Source: Clostridia bacterium
GTDB lineage: Bacteria; Bacillota; Clostridia; UMGS1840
Reading direction: 5' to 3'
DNA length: 47,864 nucleotides
Assembly (NCBI GenBank): GCA_017625695.1
Contig: JAGAKI010000022.1
Location: forward strand, 1 to 47,864
The translations under genes were made by a program, and so were the position numbers. A model generated the notes under the pieces. That model was not told where the DNA came from and searched no databases. It was given only the letters and a program-made list of their open reading frames with translations. Positions 16,726-23,455 of this stretch are shown here, in pieces (the first letter of the stretch is position 1; the number at the start of each line of letters is the position of its first letter).

Positions 16726-16933
16726 CACTAACAAAAAATTATAAAAAACTTTAAACTTTTTTCAGAAAAAGTATTGGCGCTTGACGCATTGCCAAGAGGC
16801 GTGTCGGAACCTTTCTCATATATTTTATTTTTTATTTTACCAACTTTTCATTGTTATCACTCCTTGCCTACATCTGAAAACCGAAAGTAATGCTATTCTA
16901 CCGATTTTGTGTTCATTCTTCAATTTGGGTATA

Positions 16934-16967
16934 AAAATACCACCTTACCATTCAGTAGGTGGTATTT
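16934..16967 (-). terminator. Terminator after the small minus-strand gene
   Basis: An 11-bp stem (AAATACCACCT with AGGTGGTATTT) whose minus-strand reading ends in a T tract. The stop codon of the 72-residue gene abuts it. Confidence 0.8.
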
Positions 16968-17184
16968 AGTTGAAGTTAATTGTTAAACCTTCTAATTTTT
17001 CTTTTGGAATTTTTGTATTAATTATGGCACTAAATGCTTGAGAACGCCCATTCTCTGAAGCTACTATTTCGACCTCACCTAATTTTGTGCGACCAATTTT
17101 CTTTACATAAGGAACAATATTATCATCAAAAAAAGCAACTATGTTTTTCTTTACATCGAATACTTTTTCAATTGTGCATGTCAT
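16966..17184 (-). CDS. Small hypothetical protein downstream of the phage remnant
   Basis: A 72-residue protein I do not recognise. It is soluble, with alternating beta-like stretches (V-E-I-V-A-S, L-T-I-N-F-N) and no membrane segment. The SD (AGAGGG) is clear and it ends on its own terminator. It starts 28 bases after the stop codon of a truncated capsid gene that has a toxin-like C-terminal domain. That position is where immunity genes of phage-borne polymorphic toxins usually sit, so an immunity role is possible, but this is inference from position only. Confidence 0.55.
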   Translation of the reverse strand: MTCTIEKVFDVKKNIVAFFDDNIVPYVKKIGRTKLGEVEIVASENGRSQAFSAIINTKIPKEKLEGLTINFN

Positions 17185-17212
17185 TTTTTATCCCTCTTTT
17201 CTGTCAGAACTC

Positions 17213-18103
17213 TTAATCGCCGTTTGGTATACTCAAATACGCTCTTTGATGTTTAATCATTTTTTGTGCTGCTTCTATTTCCAATTCATCAATTATGGAA
17301 GCATCTGCCAGCAATCTTCCGTCTCGAGATTGTTTCAAATGAATTATTTCCTCAAATACAGCGGAAGCAGATGGATTATCTCTAAAAAACATCATATTGC
17401 CCAATGAGGATGCTTCTATATATTCTTTTTCTTTCTCTGATTTACAATCCAAATATGCAATAGCTTCTTCTCCGGTTATTATATCAATCCCTTGTTTGCG
17501 TAAATTCTCAAACATTCTATTTCTACGCTCGACATCAAGAGGCTTGAAGTTTTTTGGAGAAGACACTCTATTCAATGCTATTATACCACCACTATTTCCA
17601 TTTGTCAACGGTTTTACGGCAGATTTCATCCGTTCCATTTTGGTAGGAAGTCCGCTTTCTTTGGATAATTTGGTATATTTATTGGTTAAAAGATTGAGTT
17701 TATACTGTGCTTCCCGGCGCATCATATCATTACCTGCAGCTTTGGCAATCACCGCACGGTCTTTTTGTCGACGGACTTCACTTTCAATCCGCTTCTGCAG
17801 TTGCCCCGCTTCGTATCGGGTGTATTCTTTCCCCTCAAATTCAAATTTGCGGTTATCCTCTGCCTTGAATTGTGCCAGCTGTTCCTTGGAATAGGCAGGG
17901 CGGGAACTTCCCAGCAGAATGGAGAATTTGAAGTGCAGACAACCAAATTCGTTCAGTAACGGTTCCGCCTTCTCCTCAAAGGACGGATAATACGTTCCAT
18001 TTACCCATCTGGCACCACCGATAGCAAACTGCTTTCCGCCCATATCGGCGTGGGACGGTCTTGGAATAGGTATGATATAAATCTCGTTGCCGTAGAACAA
18101 CAT
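17213..18103 (-). pseudogene. 5'-truncated phage minor capsid gene with a toxin-like C-terminal domain
   Basis: The 296-residue frame begins in mid-protein. Residues about 14-130 match the C-terminal part of phage minor capsid protein 2 (R-P-S-H-A-D, Y-P-S-F-E-E-K, the F-E-G-K-E-Y-T-R-Y-E-A segment and an R/K-rich helix); the N-terminal capsid part is missing. After a linker, residues about 185-296 form a separate domain with F-E-E-I-I-H-L-K-Q and a later E-I-E-A-A, resembling zincin-like C-terminal domains on phage head proteins. The first dozen codons come from the structured repeat at 18071-18153, whose boundary lies inside the frame, and the apparent start has no SD. Other prophage genes are absent, so this is a relic. 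The C-terminal domain plus the following small gene could still be functional. Confidence 0.7.
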
Positions 18104-18153
18104 ATCGAGTTAATTTTAACATATCGAAAATCTCGACAGAGATTTATATCGAG
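18071..18153. repeat. ATATCGA-type structured repeat, copy A (right half only)
   Basis: Shares its core with copies at 31749-31903 and 34120-34268: TATGATA, GTTGCCGTA, CAACATATCGAG and two more ATATCGA separators. Only the half whose separators read ATATCGA is present; the other half is replaced by the capsid gene. A terminator-like hairpin follows at once. Confidence 0.7.
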
Positions 18154-18189
18154 AAAAAAAGCGTACTGAAAAATCAGTACGCTTTTTTT
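18154..18189. terminator. Bidirectional terminator-like hairpin between the two repeats
   Basis: A 16-bp perfect stem of A7 plus GCGTACTGA pairing with TCAGTACGC plus T7, around AAAA. It has T tracts in both directions. No gene ends directly at it, so it may belong to the repeat or be a leftover prophage terminator. Confidence 0.7.
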
Positions 18190-18235
18190 GTGACTTTCAT
18201 GTTCATAATAGATGCAACAGATTTTAGCTAAATTT

Positions 18236-18395
18236 TGCAACTTGTTGCAAAGCGAAATTATTGCTTCGCAATAGCTAAATTGTTTCTAACGAAACAGCTA
18301 AATTAAATTCGCTTTTAGCTGACCAAAGGTCAATTTAGCTACGAAGTAATTTAACGTGCGTTAGTACATTTAGCTCGCAGAACGCGAATTTAGCT
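18236..18395. repeat. AATTTAGCT-type structured repeat, copy A
   Basis: An array of a constant nine-base separator alternating with small hairpins of differing sequence. The first half carries the separator as AGCTAAATT (four copies, one with a mismatch), the second half as its complement AATTTAGCT (five copies, some shortened). The hairpins between them include TTGCAAC/GTTGCAA, ATTGC/GCAAT, GTTTC/GAAAC, GACC/GGTC and CGC/GCG. The array lies between the hairpin at 18154-18189 and the tRNA terminator. No start codon, promoter or protein is evident in it. Copy B is at 33892-34081. Confidence 0.8.
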
Positions 18396-18397
18396 GA

Positions 18398-18435
18398 AAA
18401 AAAGACAGATTTCTTTGTCGAAATCTGTCTTTTTT
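18398..18435 (-). terminator. Terminator of tRNA-Pro
   Basis: A 16-bp perfect stem (AAAAAAGACAGATTTC with its complement) around TTTGTC, ending in T6, placed directly after the CCA end of the tRNA gene. Confidence 0.88.
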
Positions 18436-18436
18436 C

Positions 18437-18513
18437 TGGTCGGGATGACAAGATTCGAACTTGCGACCTCTTGAACCCCATTCAAGCACGCTACCAAGCT
18501 GCGCTACATCCCG
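18437..18513 (-). tRNA. tRNA-Pro (anticodon GGG)
   Basis: A 77-base cloverleaf: seven-base acceptor stem CGGGATG/CATCCCG, D arm with AGCTTGGTAGC, anticodon stem CTTGA/TCAAG around ATGGGGT (anticodon GGG), T arm with GTTCGAATC, and an encoded CCA end. It has its own consensus promoter and terminator. No copy of its 3' end is visible at the far side of the neighbouring phage relic, so there is no evidence that it served as an attachment site. Confidence 0.95.
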
Positions 18514-18524
18514 TTACCTCAGCT

Positions 18525-18553
18525 ATTATACAAGATTTCTTACTGTTTGTCAA
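18525..18553 (-). promoter_or_regulatory. Promoter of tRNA-Pro
   Basis: A perfect TTGACA, 17-base spacer and perfect TATAAT, eleven bases upstream of the mature tRNA 5' end. Confidence 0.88.
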
Positions 18554-18605
18554 GAGGAAAAATGAATTTTTTTTAATTTTTTTGAAGAAATTTATCCGAA
18601 TACTA

Positions 18606-18634
18606 TTGCATACATTCATTCCATTTGGTATAAT
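18606..18634 (+). promoter_or_regulatory. Promoter of the PHP gene
   Basis: TTGCAT, a 17-base spacer and TATAAT, 19 bases before the GTG start. Confidence 0.72.
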
Positions 18635-18653
18635 ATCTTCCGAGGTGATTATA

Positions 18654-19379
18654 GTGTATCGATATGAAACTCATTTACACACTTCTCCGGTCAGTAAGTG
18701 TGCAGTAATATCAGTCAGAAAGATGATGGAATTCTATAAAAAAATGCATTTTGACGGGATTTTTATTACCAATCATTTTTTAGATGGTAATATTCGCATT
18801 GATAAGAATCTCCCCTATGAAGAGAAAATTCAATTTTATTTTTCTGACTATGAAGAAGCATTAAAACTGCAAGATGAAATTGGAATCAAAGTATTTTGCG
18901 GTGTAGAGTCTTCTTATATTGACGGTACAGATTTTTTAATTTACGGGTTGGATAAACAATGGTTTTTAGAGCATCCTGAAATTGAAGATATGAAAAAAAG
19001 TCAGGTACTTCCCTACTATATGGAACATGGAGCATTGGTCATTCATGCACACCCCTTCCGGGAAGCCGGTTACATTGACCATATCCGTTTATTTCCCCGA
19101 TGCGTGCATGGGGTAGAGACCGTTAATGCATCCCGTACAGATTTTGAAAATGAAACGGCAGCTCTTTATGCAAAGCACTACAATTTACTTTCTTTTGCCG
19201 GTACCGATAATCACGGATTTACTACCGACTATCTGGCAGGAGTGTCGTCTGAAACCCCCGTCAAAAACGAACTGGATTTTGTAAAAAAAGTTTTAGCAAA
19301 AGAAATGCAGGTATTCACAGTATCTCTCGACGAACCCTATGCTAACGCTAACTTATCCACGTTTGAATCTTTCAAATAA
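18654..19379 (+). CDS. PHP-domain phosphoesterase
   Basis: A 241-residue protein of the polymerase and histidinol phosphatase (PHP) superfamily. The first metal motif H-L-H-T stands at residues 7-10, the second cluster I-H-A-H-P-F near 129, and the last G-T-D-N-H-G near 184, with C-G-V-E-S in between. Members are trinuclear metal phosphoesterases acting on nucleotides or phosphorylated metabolites; the substrate is not predictable here. The start is the GTG at 18654 (V-Y-R-Y-E-T), because the SD GAGGTG lies six bases upstream and the promoter is only 19 bases away; the longer open frame reads back through the tRNA gene. Confidence 0.82.
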   Translation: MYRYETHLHTSPVSKCAVISVRKMMEFYKKMHFDGIFITNHFLDGNIRIDKNLPYEEKIQFYFSDYEEALKLQDEIGIKVFCGVESSYIDGTDFLIYGLDKQWFLEHPEIEDMKKSQVLPYYMEHGALVIHAHPFREAGYIDHIRLFPRCVHGVETVNASRTDFENETAALYAKHYNLLSFAGTDNHGFTTDYLAGVSSETPVKNELDFVKKVLAKEMQVFTVSLDEPYANANLSTFESFK

Positions 19380-19419
19380 AAAATGGCTATCTCATCATGA
19401 TGAGATAGCCATTTTTTTA
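19378..19419. terminator. Shared terminator of the PHP and antiporter genes
   Basis: A perfect 34-base palindrome (19381-19414, arm AAATGGCTATCTCATCA) with A and T tracts on both sides, between two convergent genes. Confidence 0.9.
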
Positions 19420-19424
19420 TAAAA

Positions 19425-20351
19425 TTATAAAATCATTAAAAAATAAGCCACATAGCAAGCTAAGAAAAGAAAGCCACTCCAACGGGGCAGTTTTTTATCT
19501 TTTGCACAACAACCCCATAATAATACAATTGATCCAATTGCTACAACAGAATCAAAAATAAATCCACTTTGAAACGGAACCGGAGTAATTAAGGCTGAAA
19601 TACCAACAACAAACAAAATATTAAAGATATTACTTCCAACTATATTACCGATAGCAATATCTGCATTCCCTTTTCTTGCTGCAATTACCGAAGTGAAAAG
19701 TTCAGGTAACGAAGTACCTAAAGCAACGATAGTTAATCCGATAAAGCGCTCGCTCAATCCCCAGATTCTTGCTAATGCAGTTGCAGCATCTACAGTTACA
19801 TTACTTCCCCAAACAATTAAGACCAAACCAACAGCAGTAAGAAGTAATGCTTTCCAGATAGATAAGTTTTTTTCTTCTTCCTCTTTGGTTTCTTTGTTTT
19901 TGATTGCCTGAATCATCAGATAGGAAAGATACAAAACAAACACAACAAGTAACACAAGCCCGCAAATCCAGTTTAAGGTTCCACTCCAGCCCAAAATAAG
20001 TAACAAAGCAGAAGCCAAAAGAACAACAGGAATATCCACCCGAACTGTAGATTTTGCAACAGCTAACGGTGTAATTGCAGCAGATAAACCAAGAATAATT
20101 AAAACATTTAAAATATTACTGCCAACGATATTACCAACAGTAATATCTGCAGAACCTTTTAACGCTGCGGAAATGCTGACAGCTGCTTCAGGAGCACTGG
20201 TTCCCATTGCCACAATGGTTAAACCGATAATGAGTTGAGGAATTCCGAATTTTCTTGCAATGCCGGATGAACCGTCAACAAACCAATCAGCACCCTTTAC
20301 AAGCATCGTAAATCCTACTGCAACAAGCAGTAATTGAACTAAAACTTCCAT
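19425..20351 (-). CDS. Cation antiporter of the CaCA family, probably a Mn2+ or Ca2+ exporter
   Basis: A 308-residue membrane protein with about ten helices in two inverted halves, each carrying the CaCA alpha-repeat: G-T-S-A-P-E-A-A near residue 50 and G-T-S-L-P-E-L-F near 210, each followed by G-N-I-V-G-S-N. The family covers YrbG-type Na+/Ca2+ and related cation exchangers. The gene sits behind a yybP-ykoY-like manganese riboswitch with a terminator, which implies that expression rises when Mn2+ is high and that Mn2+ export is its likely job. The SD AAAGGAG is ideal. Confidence 0.88.
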   Translation of the reverse strand: MEVLVQLLLVAVGFTMLVKGADWFVDGSSGIARKFGIPQLIIGLTIVAMGTSAPEAAVSISAALKGSADITVGNIVGSNILNVLIILGLSAAITPLAVAKSTVRVDIPVVLLASALLLILGWSGTLNWICGLVLLVVFVLYLSYLMIQAIKNKETKEEEEKNLSIWKALLLTAVGLVLIVWGSNVTVDAATALARIWGLSERFIGLTIVALGTSLPELFTSVIAARKGNADIAIGNIVGSNIFNILFVVGISALITPVPFQSGFIFDSVVAIGSIVLLWGCCAKDKKLPRWSGFLFLACYVAYFLMIL

Positions 20352-20400
20352 TTTTTTCTCCTTTTTCTTTTTTTGGAAATTCGTATCGTAAGAAAGGCAT

Positions 20401-20447
20401 AAAAAAAGGCAGATCCTTCCTGTAAATACTTACAGAAAAGTCTTGCC
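20401..20447 (-). terminator. Regulated terminator of the riboswitch expression platform
   Basis: On the minus strand GGCAAGA pairs with TCTGCC and an inner stem CTGTAA/TTACAG extends it, followed by T7. It sits between the aptamer and the antiporter start codon, so folding of the aptamer can decide termination. Confidence 0.78.
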
Positions 20448-20535
20448 ATTTCATTACAAACCGGATATTGATAAATATCGTACTGACGGTATCGTAACCG
20501 TGATGCAACAGCATCACGCCAGCTACTCCCTTTTC
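20448..20535 (-). ncRNA. yybP-ykoY-like manganese riboswitch aptamer
   Basis: The minus-strand leader carries the two conserved internal loops of this class: AAAGGGAGTAGC (20522-20533) and CCGTCAGTACGA (20478-20489), joined by a perfect hairpin CGTGATGC-TGTT-GCATCACG. A second arm (ATATT/AATAT) follows. In known members Mn2+ docks the two loops and switches on metal exporters. The leader runs about 210 bases from promoter to start codon. Assigned by eye from the consensus; a covariance model search (Rfam RF00080) would settle it. Confidence 0.82.
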
Positions 20536-20570
20536 ATATTCCCAATATAATAAATATTTTCTATATTAAT

Positions 20571-20599
20571 ATTATATCGTAAACTTCCAAAATATGCAA
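20571..20599 (-). promoter_or_regulatory. Promoter of the riboswitch and antiporter
   Basis: TTGCAT, a 17-base spacer and TATAAT on the minus strand, about 30 bases upstream of the aptamer. Confidence 0.72.
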
Positions 20600-20639
20600 G
20601 TGTTTTTTTTATTTTTTTTAAGTTTCAACAAAGTCATCG

Positions 20640-20672
20640 AAAAAGTCCGCCCCATATCGGGACGGACTTTTT
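20640..20672 (-). terminator. Terminator of the ABC ATPase gene
   Basis: AAAAAGTCCG pairs with CGGACTTTTT, with further G-C pairs above, just after the stop codon at 20679-20681. Confidence 0.82.
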
Positions 20673-20678
20673 ATCCGA

Positions 20679-21791
20679 TTAATGAGTAATAGAAATCTCG
20701 GTGTCTTTATCAAAGATGTGCAATTTAGCTAAATCAAATGCCACTTTGATGCTATCACCGGTTTTAGCGGTAGTTCTGGGATTAACTCTTGCAGTAAATT
20801 TGTTGTTGTCTGCAAGCAGATACAGATAGGTTTCTGCACCCATCAATTCAGAGAAGTCAACATCAACATTGATAGTTGCATCCGGGAAAGTAGAGATGAA
20901 AGCTTCTTCATCGTGAATATCTTCCGGACGAATACCAAATACAACTTCTTTACCAACATGTTCTTTTACTGCATCATTGATCTTGCTTTCCGGTAATTTG
21001 ATTTTGTTGGAACCAAATTCCAGATATAAACCATCACCATTGCTGGTTAAGGTTGCACCAACCAGGTTCATCTGCGGGCTACCCATAAAGCCTGCAACAA
21101 ACATATTAACCGGTTTATCGTATAAATTCTGAGGAGTATCAACCTGCTGGATGATACCATCTTTCATAACAACGATTCTGGTACCCATGGTCATAGCTTC
21201 AGTCTGGTCATGAGTTACATAAATAAAGGTTGTCTGTAATCTCTGATGTAATTTACCGATTTCCGCTCTCATCTGAACACGGAGTTTCGCATCTAAGTTA
21301 GATAAAGGTTCGTCCATCAAGAATACTTTAGGTTCTCTAACGATTGCACGACCTAACGCAACCCTCTGTCTCTGACCACCGGAAAGAGCTTTCGGTTTTC
21401 TGTCTAACAAATGCTCAATATCCAGAATTTTTGCAGCTTCGGATACTCTTCTTTTGATTTCATCTTTGGGAACTTTTTTCAGTTTCAGACCGAATGCCAT
21501 ATTTTCAAATACGGTCATATGCGGATACAGAGCGTAGCTCTGGAATACCATCGCAATATCTCTGTCTTTCGGAGAAACATCGTTCACTAACTGCTCGCCG
21601 ATATACAGTTCACCGCTGGTGATTTCTTCCAGACCTGCAATCATTCTCAGGGTAGTAGATTTACCACAACCGGAAGGACCAACCAGGATAATGAACTCTT
21701 TATCTTCAATATCCAAGCAGAAATTGTCAACAGACTTCTGCTGACTGTTATCATAAATTTTTGTAAGATTCTTTAAAATCAAACCTGCCAT
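20679..21791 (-). CDS. Sugar ABC transporter ATP-binding protein, MsmK/UgpC type
   Basis: A 370-residue ATPase of the carbohydrate-uptake (CUT1) class. Walker A G-P-S-G-C-G-K-S-T is at about 38-46, the signature L-S-G-G-Q near 135, Walker B V-F-L-M-D-E-P near 157, and a C-terminal TOBE/OB region (about 240-370) that docks regulators and fits the MalK/MsmK length. The gene is monocistronic, with no permease or binding-protein gene nearby. Such orphan MsmK proteins energise several sugar and oligosaccharide importers in Gram-positive bacteria. The SD (GGGGGT) is usable. Confidence 0.9.
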   Translation of the reverse strand: MAGLILKNLTKIYDNSQQKSVDNFCLDIEDKEFIILVGPSGCGKSTTLRMIAGLEEITSGELYIGEQLVNDVSPKDRDIAMVFQSYALYPHMTVFENMAFGLKLKKVPKDEIKRRVSEAAKILDIEHLLDRKPKALSGGQRQRVALGRAIVREPKVFLMDEPLSNLDAKLRVQMRAEIGKLHQRLQTTFIYVTHDQTEAMTMGTRIVVMKDGIIQQVDTPQNLYDKPVNMFVAGFMGSPQMNLVGATLTSNGDGLYLEFGSNKIKLPESKINDAVKEHVGKEVVFGIRPEDIHDEEAFISTFPDATINVDVDFSELMGAETYLYLLADNNKFTARVNPRTTAKTGDSIKVAFDLAKLHIFDKDTEISITH

Positions 21792-21831
21792 TTACAATTT
21801 ACCCCCATAATATATTTTTAACTATGGGCAT

Positions 21832-21840
21832 ATTATAACA
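21832..21840 (-). promoter_or_regulatory. Extended -10 promoter of the ABC ATPase gene
   Basis: A perfect TATAAT preceded by TGT (extended -10) on the minus strand, 41 bases before the ATG. There is no good -35 box. Confidence 0.5.
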
Positions 21841-21926
21841 TAGTTTTTTCGGGAATGGAAGTGGATGATTGAACAAAATTAAAGAAAATATTTTATACAT
21901 TTTGCATAACGTGTAAAAAATAGGTC

Positions 21927-21955
21927 TTGAATTCAGATAATATTTGTGTTAAAAT
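21927..21955 (+). promoter_or_regulatory. Promoter of the RNA methyltransferase gene
   Basis: TTGAAT, a 17-base spacer and TAAAAT, leaving a leader of roughly 85 bases. Confidence 0.6.
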
Positions 21956-22045
21956 AACAAATACCAAGGAAATTTTTAACTTTTTCCTAAAATACCTGTC
22001 AGAAAGGATACCGGAGTTTTATTTGATTCTCTGTTTATATTTATA

Positions 22046-23419
22046 ATGTTAAAGAAGAATGATTGTATTACCATTACTGTTACAGACATTGCACATAACG
22101 GAAGCGGAATCGGAAAAACCAAAAACGGTTTCGTTTTGTTTGTACCGGGAATGTTGATTGGTGAAATTGCCGAAGTAAAGATATTAAAAGTATTAAAGCA
22201 TTGTGCTTATGCTAAGATGCTTTCTATGCTGCAGCCCTCCCCGTCCCGTCAGGCAAATAGCTGTCCGACTGCTCAACAATGCGGTGGTTGTTGTTTTCAT
22301 CATACTACCTATGAAAACGAATGTGAAATCAAACGTCAGCTCGTCAAAAATGCATTTTACCCATTAGGGAATCCATCGATTGAAATTCTCCCGGTCATCG
22401 GCTCTGAAAAAAGTTCTTCTTACCGTAATAAGATGCTGTTACCCGTCGGAACAAACAAAAACGGTAATCCCGTGGCTGGTTTTTACCGTGCACGCACCCA
22501 CGACATTATTCCCTGTAACGACTGTGTGATTACCTATCCGGAATTTTTCGCAATTACCGACTGTATTTTAGAACATTTAACAGAATTCAAAATTCCACCC
22601 TATTGTGAAGAAGCTCATAAAGGAATCCTTCGCCATATTTTTATTCGTCGCGGAGAACATACCGGTGAAATTATGGTCGGACTGGTTGTCAATCTTTCCA
22701 AAAACCCGGAAACTACACTACACGCCAAAGAATTAATTGAAAAGTTACTGTTTGTAAATCAGAATATCGTAAGTATTGCTATTAACATCAACACCAAAAA
22801 AACCAATGTTATTCTAGGAGAGCAAACAGTTACCGTACACGGAAAAAAATATCTCACCGATACTATGAACGGCATCCGTTTTGGCATTTCCCTTCCCTCT
22901 TTCTATCAGGTAAATACCCCGCAAGCAGAACGGCTTTATCAAAAAGCACTGGACCTTTTAGGCGACACCTATGAAACCGTATTTGATTTATATTGCGGTA
23001 TCGGAACTATTACTTTAAACCTTTCAAAAAAAGCGAAAAAAGTATACGGTATCGAGAGCTGTGAGCCAGCAGTGGAAGATGCAAAAATGAATCAACAGTT
23101 AAACGGAATCGAAAATGTTGACTTTATCTGCGGTACTGCGGAAGAGGAAGCACCCAAGTTAGTCCGGCGAGGAATCATCCCTGATGCAGTAGTTTTAGAC
23201 CCGCCACGAAGTGGGTGTGAGCAATCACTTTTGGAAATGCTTTGTGAAATTAAACCGAAAAAAATTGTATATATCAGCTGTAACCCCGCAACTCTTGCCC
23301 GTGATATGAAATATCTGATAGAAAACGGATACACAGCAAACGAAGTTCAACCATTTGATTTATTCCCACGGACATTCCACTGTGAATGTGTGGTTAAACT
23401 CCAATTAAAGAGTGACTAA
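22046..23419 (+). CDS. 23S rRNA (uracil-C5)-methyltransferase, RlmD/RlmCD family
   Basis: A 457-residue S-adenosylmethionine-dependent RNA m5U methyltransferase of the TrmA/RlmCD family. An N-terminal TRAM domain (about 1-60) binds RNA; the iron-sulfur motif C-P-T-A-Q-Q-C-G-G-C follows at about 73-82; the Rossmann methyltransferase holds F-D-L-Y-C-G-I-G-T (motif I), D-P-P-R-S-G-C and the catalytic Cys in Y-I-S-C-N-P-A-T. Firmicute members methylate U747 and U1939 of 23S rRNA; which is targeted here cannot be told. No convincing SD precedes the ATG, which is unusual for this window. Confidence 0.87.
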   Translation: MLKKNDCITITVTDIAHNGSGIGKTKNGFVLFVPGMLIGEIAEVKILKVLKHCAYAKMLSMLQPSPSRQANSCPTAQQCGGCCFHHTTYENECEIKRQLVKNAFYPLGNPSIEILPVIGSEKSSSYRNKMLLPVGTNKNGNPVAGFYRARTHDIIPCNDCVITYPEFFAITDCILEHLTEFKIPPYCEEAHKGILRHIFIRRGEHTGEIMVGLVVNLSKNPETTLHAKELIEKLLFVNQNIVSIAININTKKTNVILGEQTVTVHGKKYLTDTMNGIRFGISLPSFYQVNTPQAERLYQKALDLLGDTYETVFDLYCGIGTITLNLSKKAKKVYGIESCEPAVEDAKMNQQLNGIENVDFICGTAEEEAPKLVRRGIIPDAVVLDPPRSGCEQSLLEMLCEIKPKKIVYISCNPATLARDMKYLIENGYTANEVQPFDLFPRTFHCECVVKLQLKSD

Positions 23420-23455
23420 AAATAAACCGTTGCAATCCTGCAACGGTTTATTTTT
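23419..23455. terminator. Shared terminator of the methyltransferase and histidine kinase genes
   Basis: AATAAACCGTTGCA pairs with TGCAACGGTTTATT around a four-base loop, between convergent genes. Confidence 0.88.

Noticed and set aside
16726-18513. Phage attachment site at tRNA-Pro
   Set aside because: No second copy of the tRNA 3' end is seen on the other side of the phage relic.
18471-18653. Long N-terminal extension of the PHP protein
   Set aside because: It would be translated from within the tRNA gene and across the promoter; the GTG with its SD at 18654 is far better supported.
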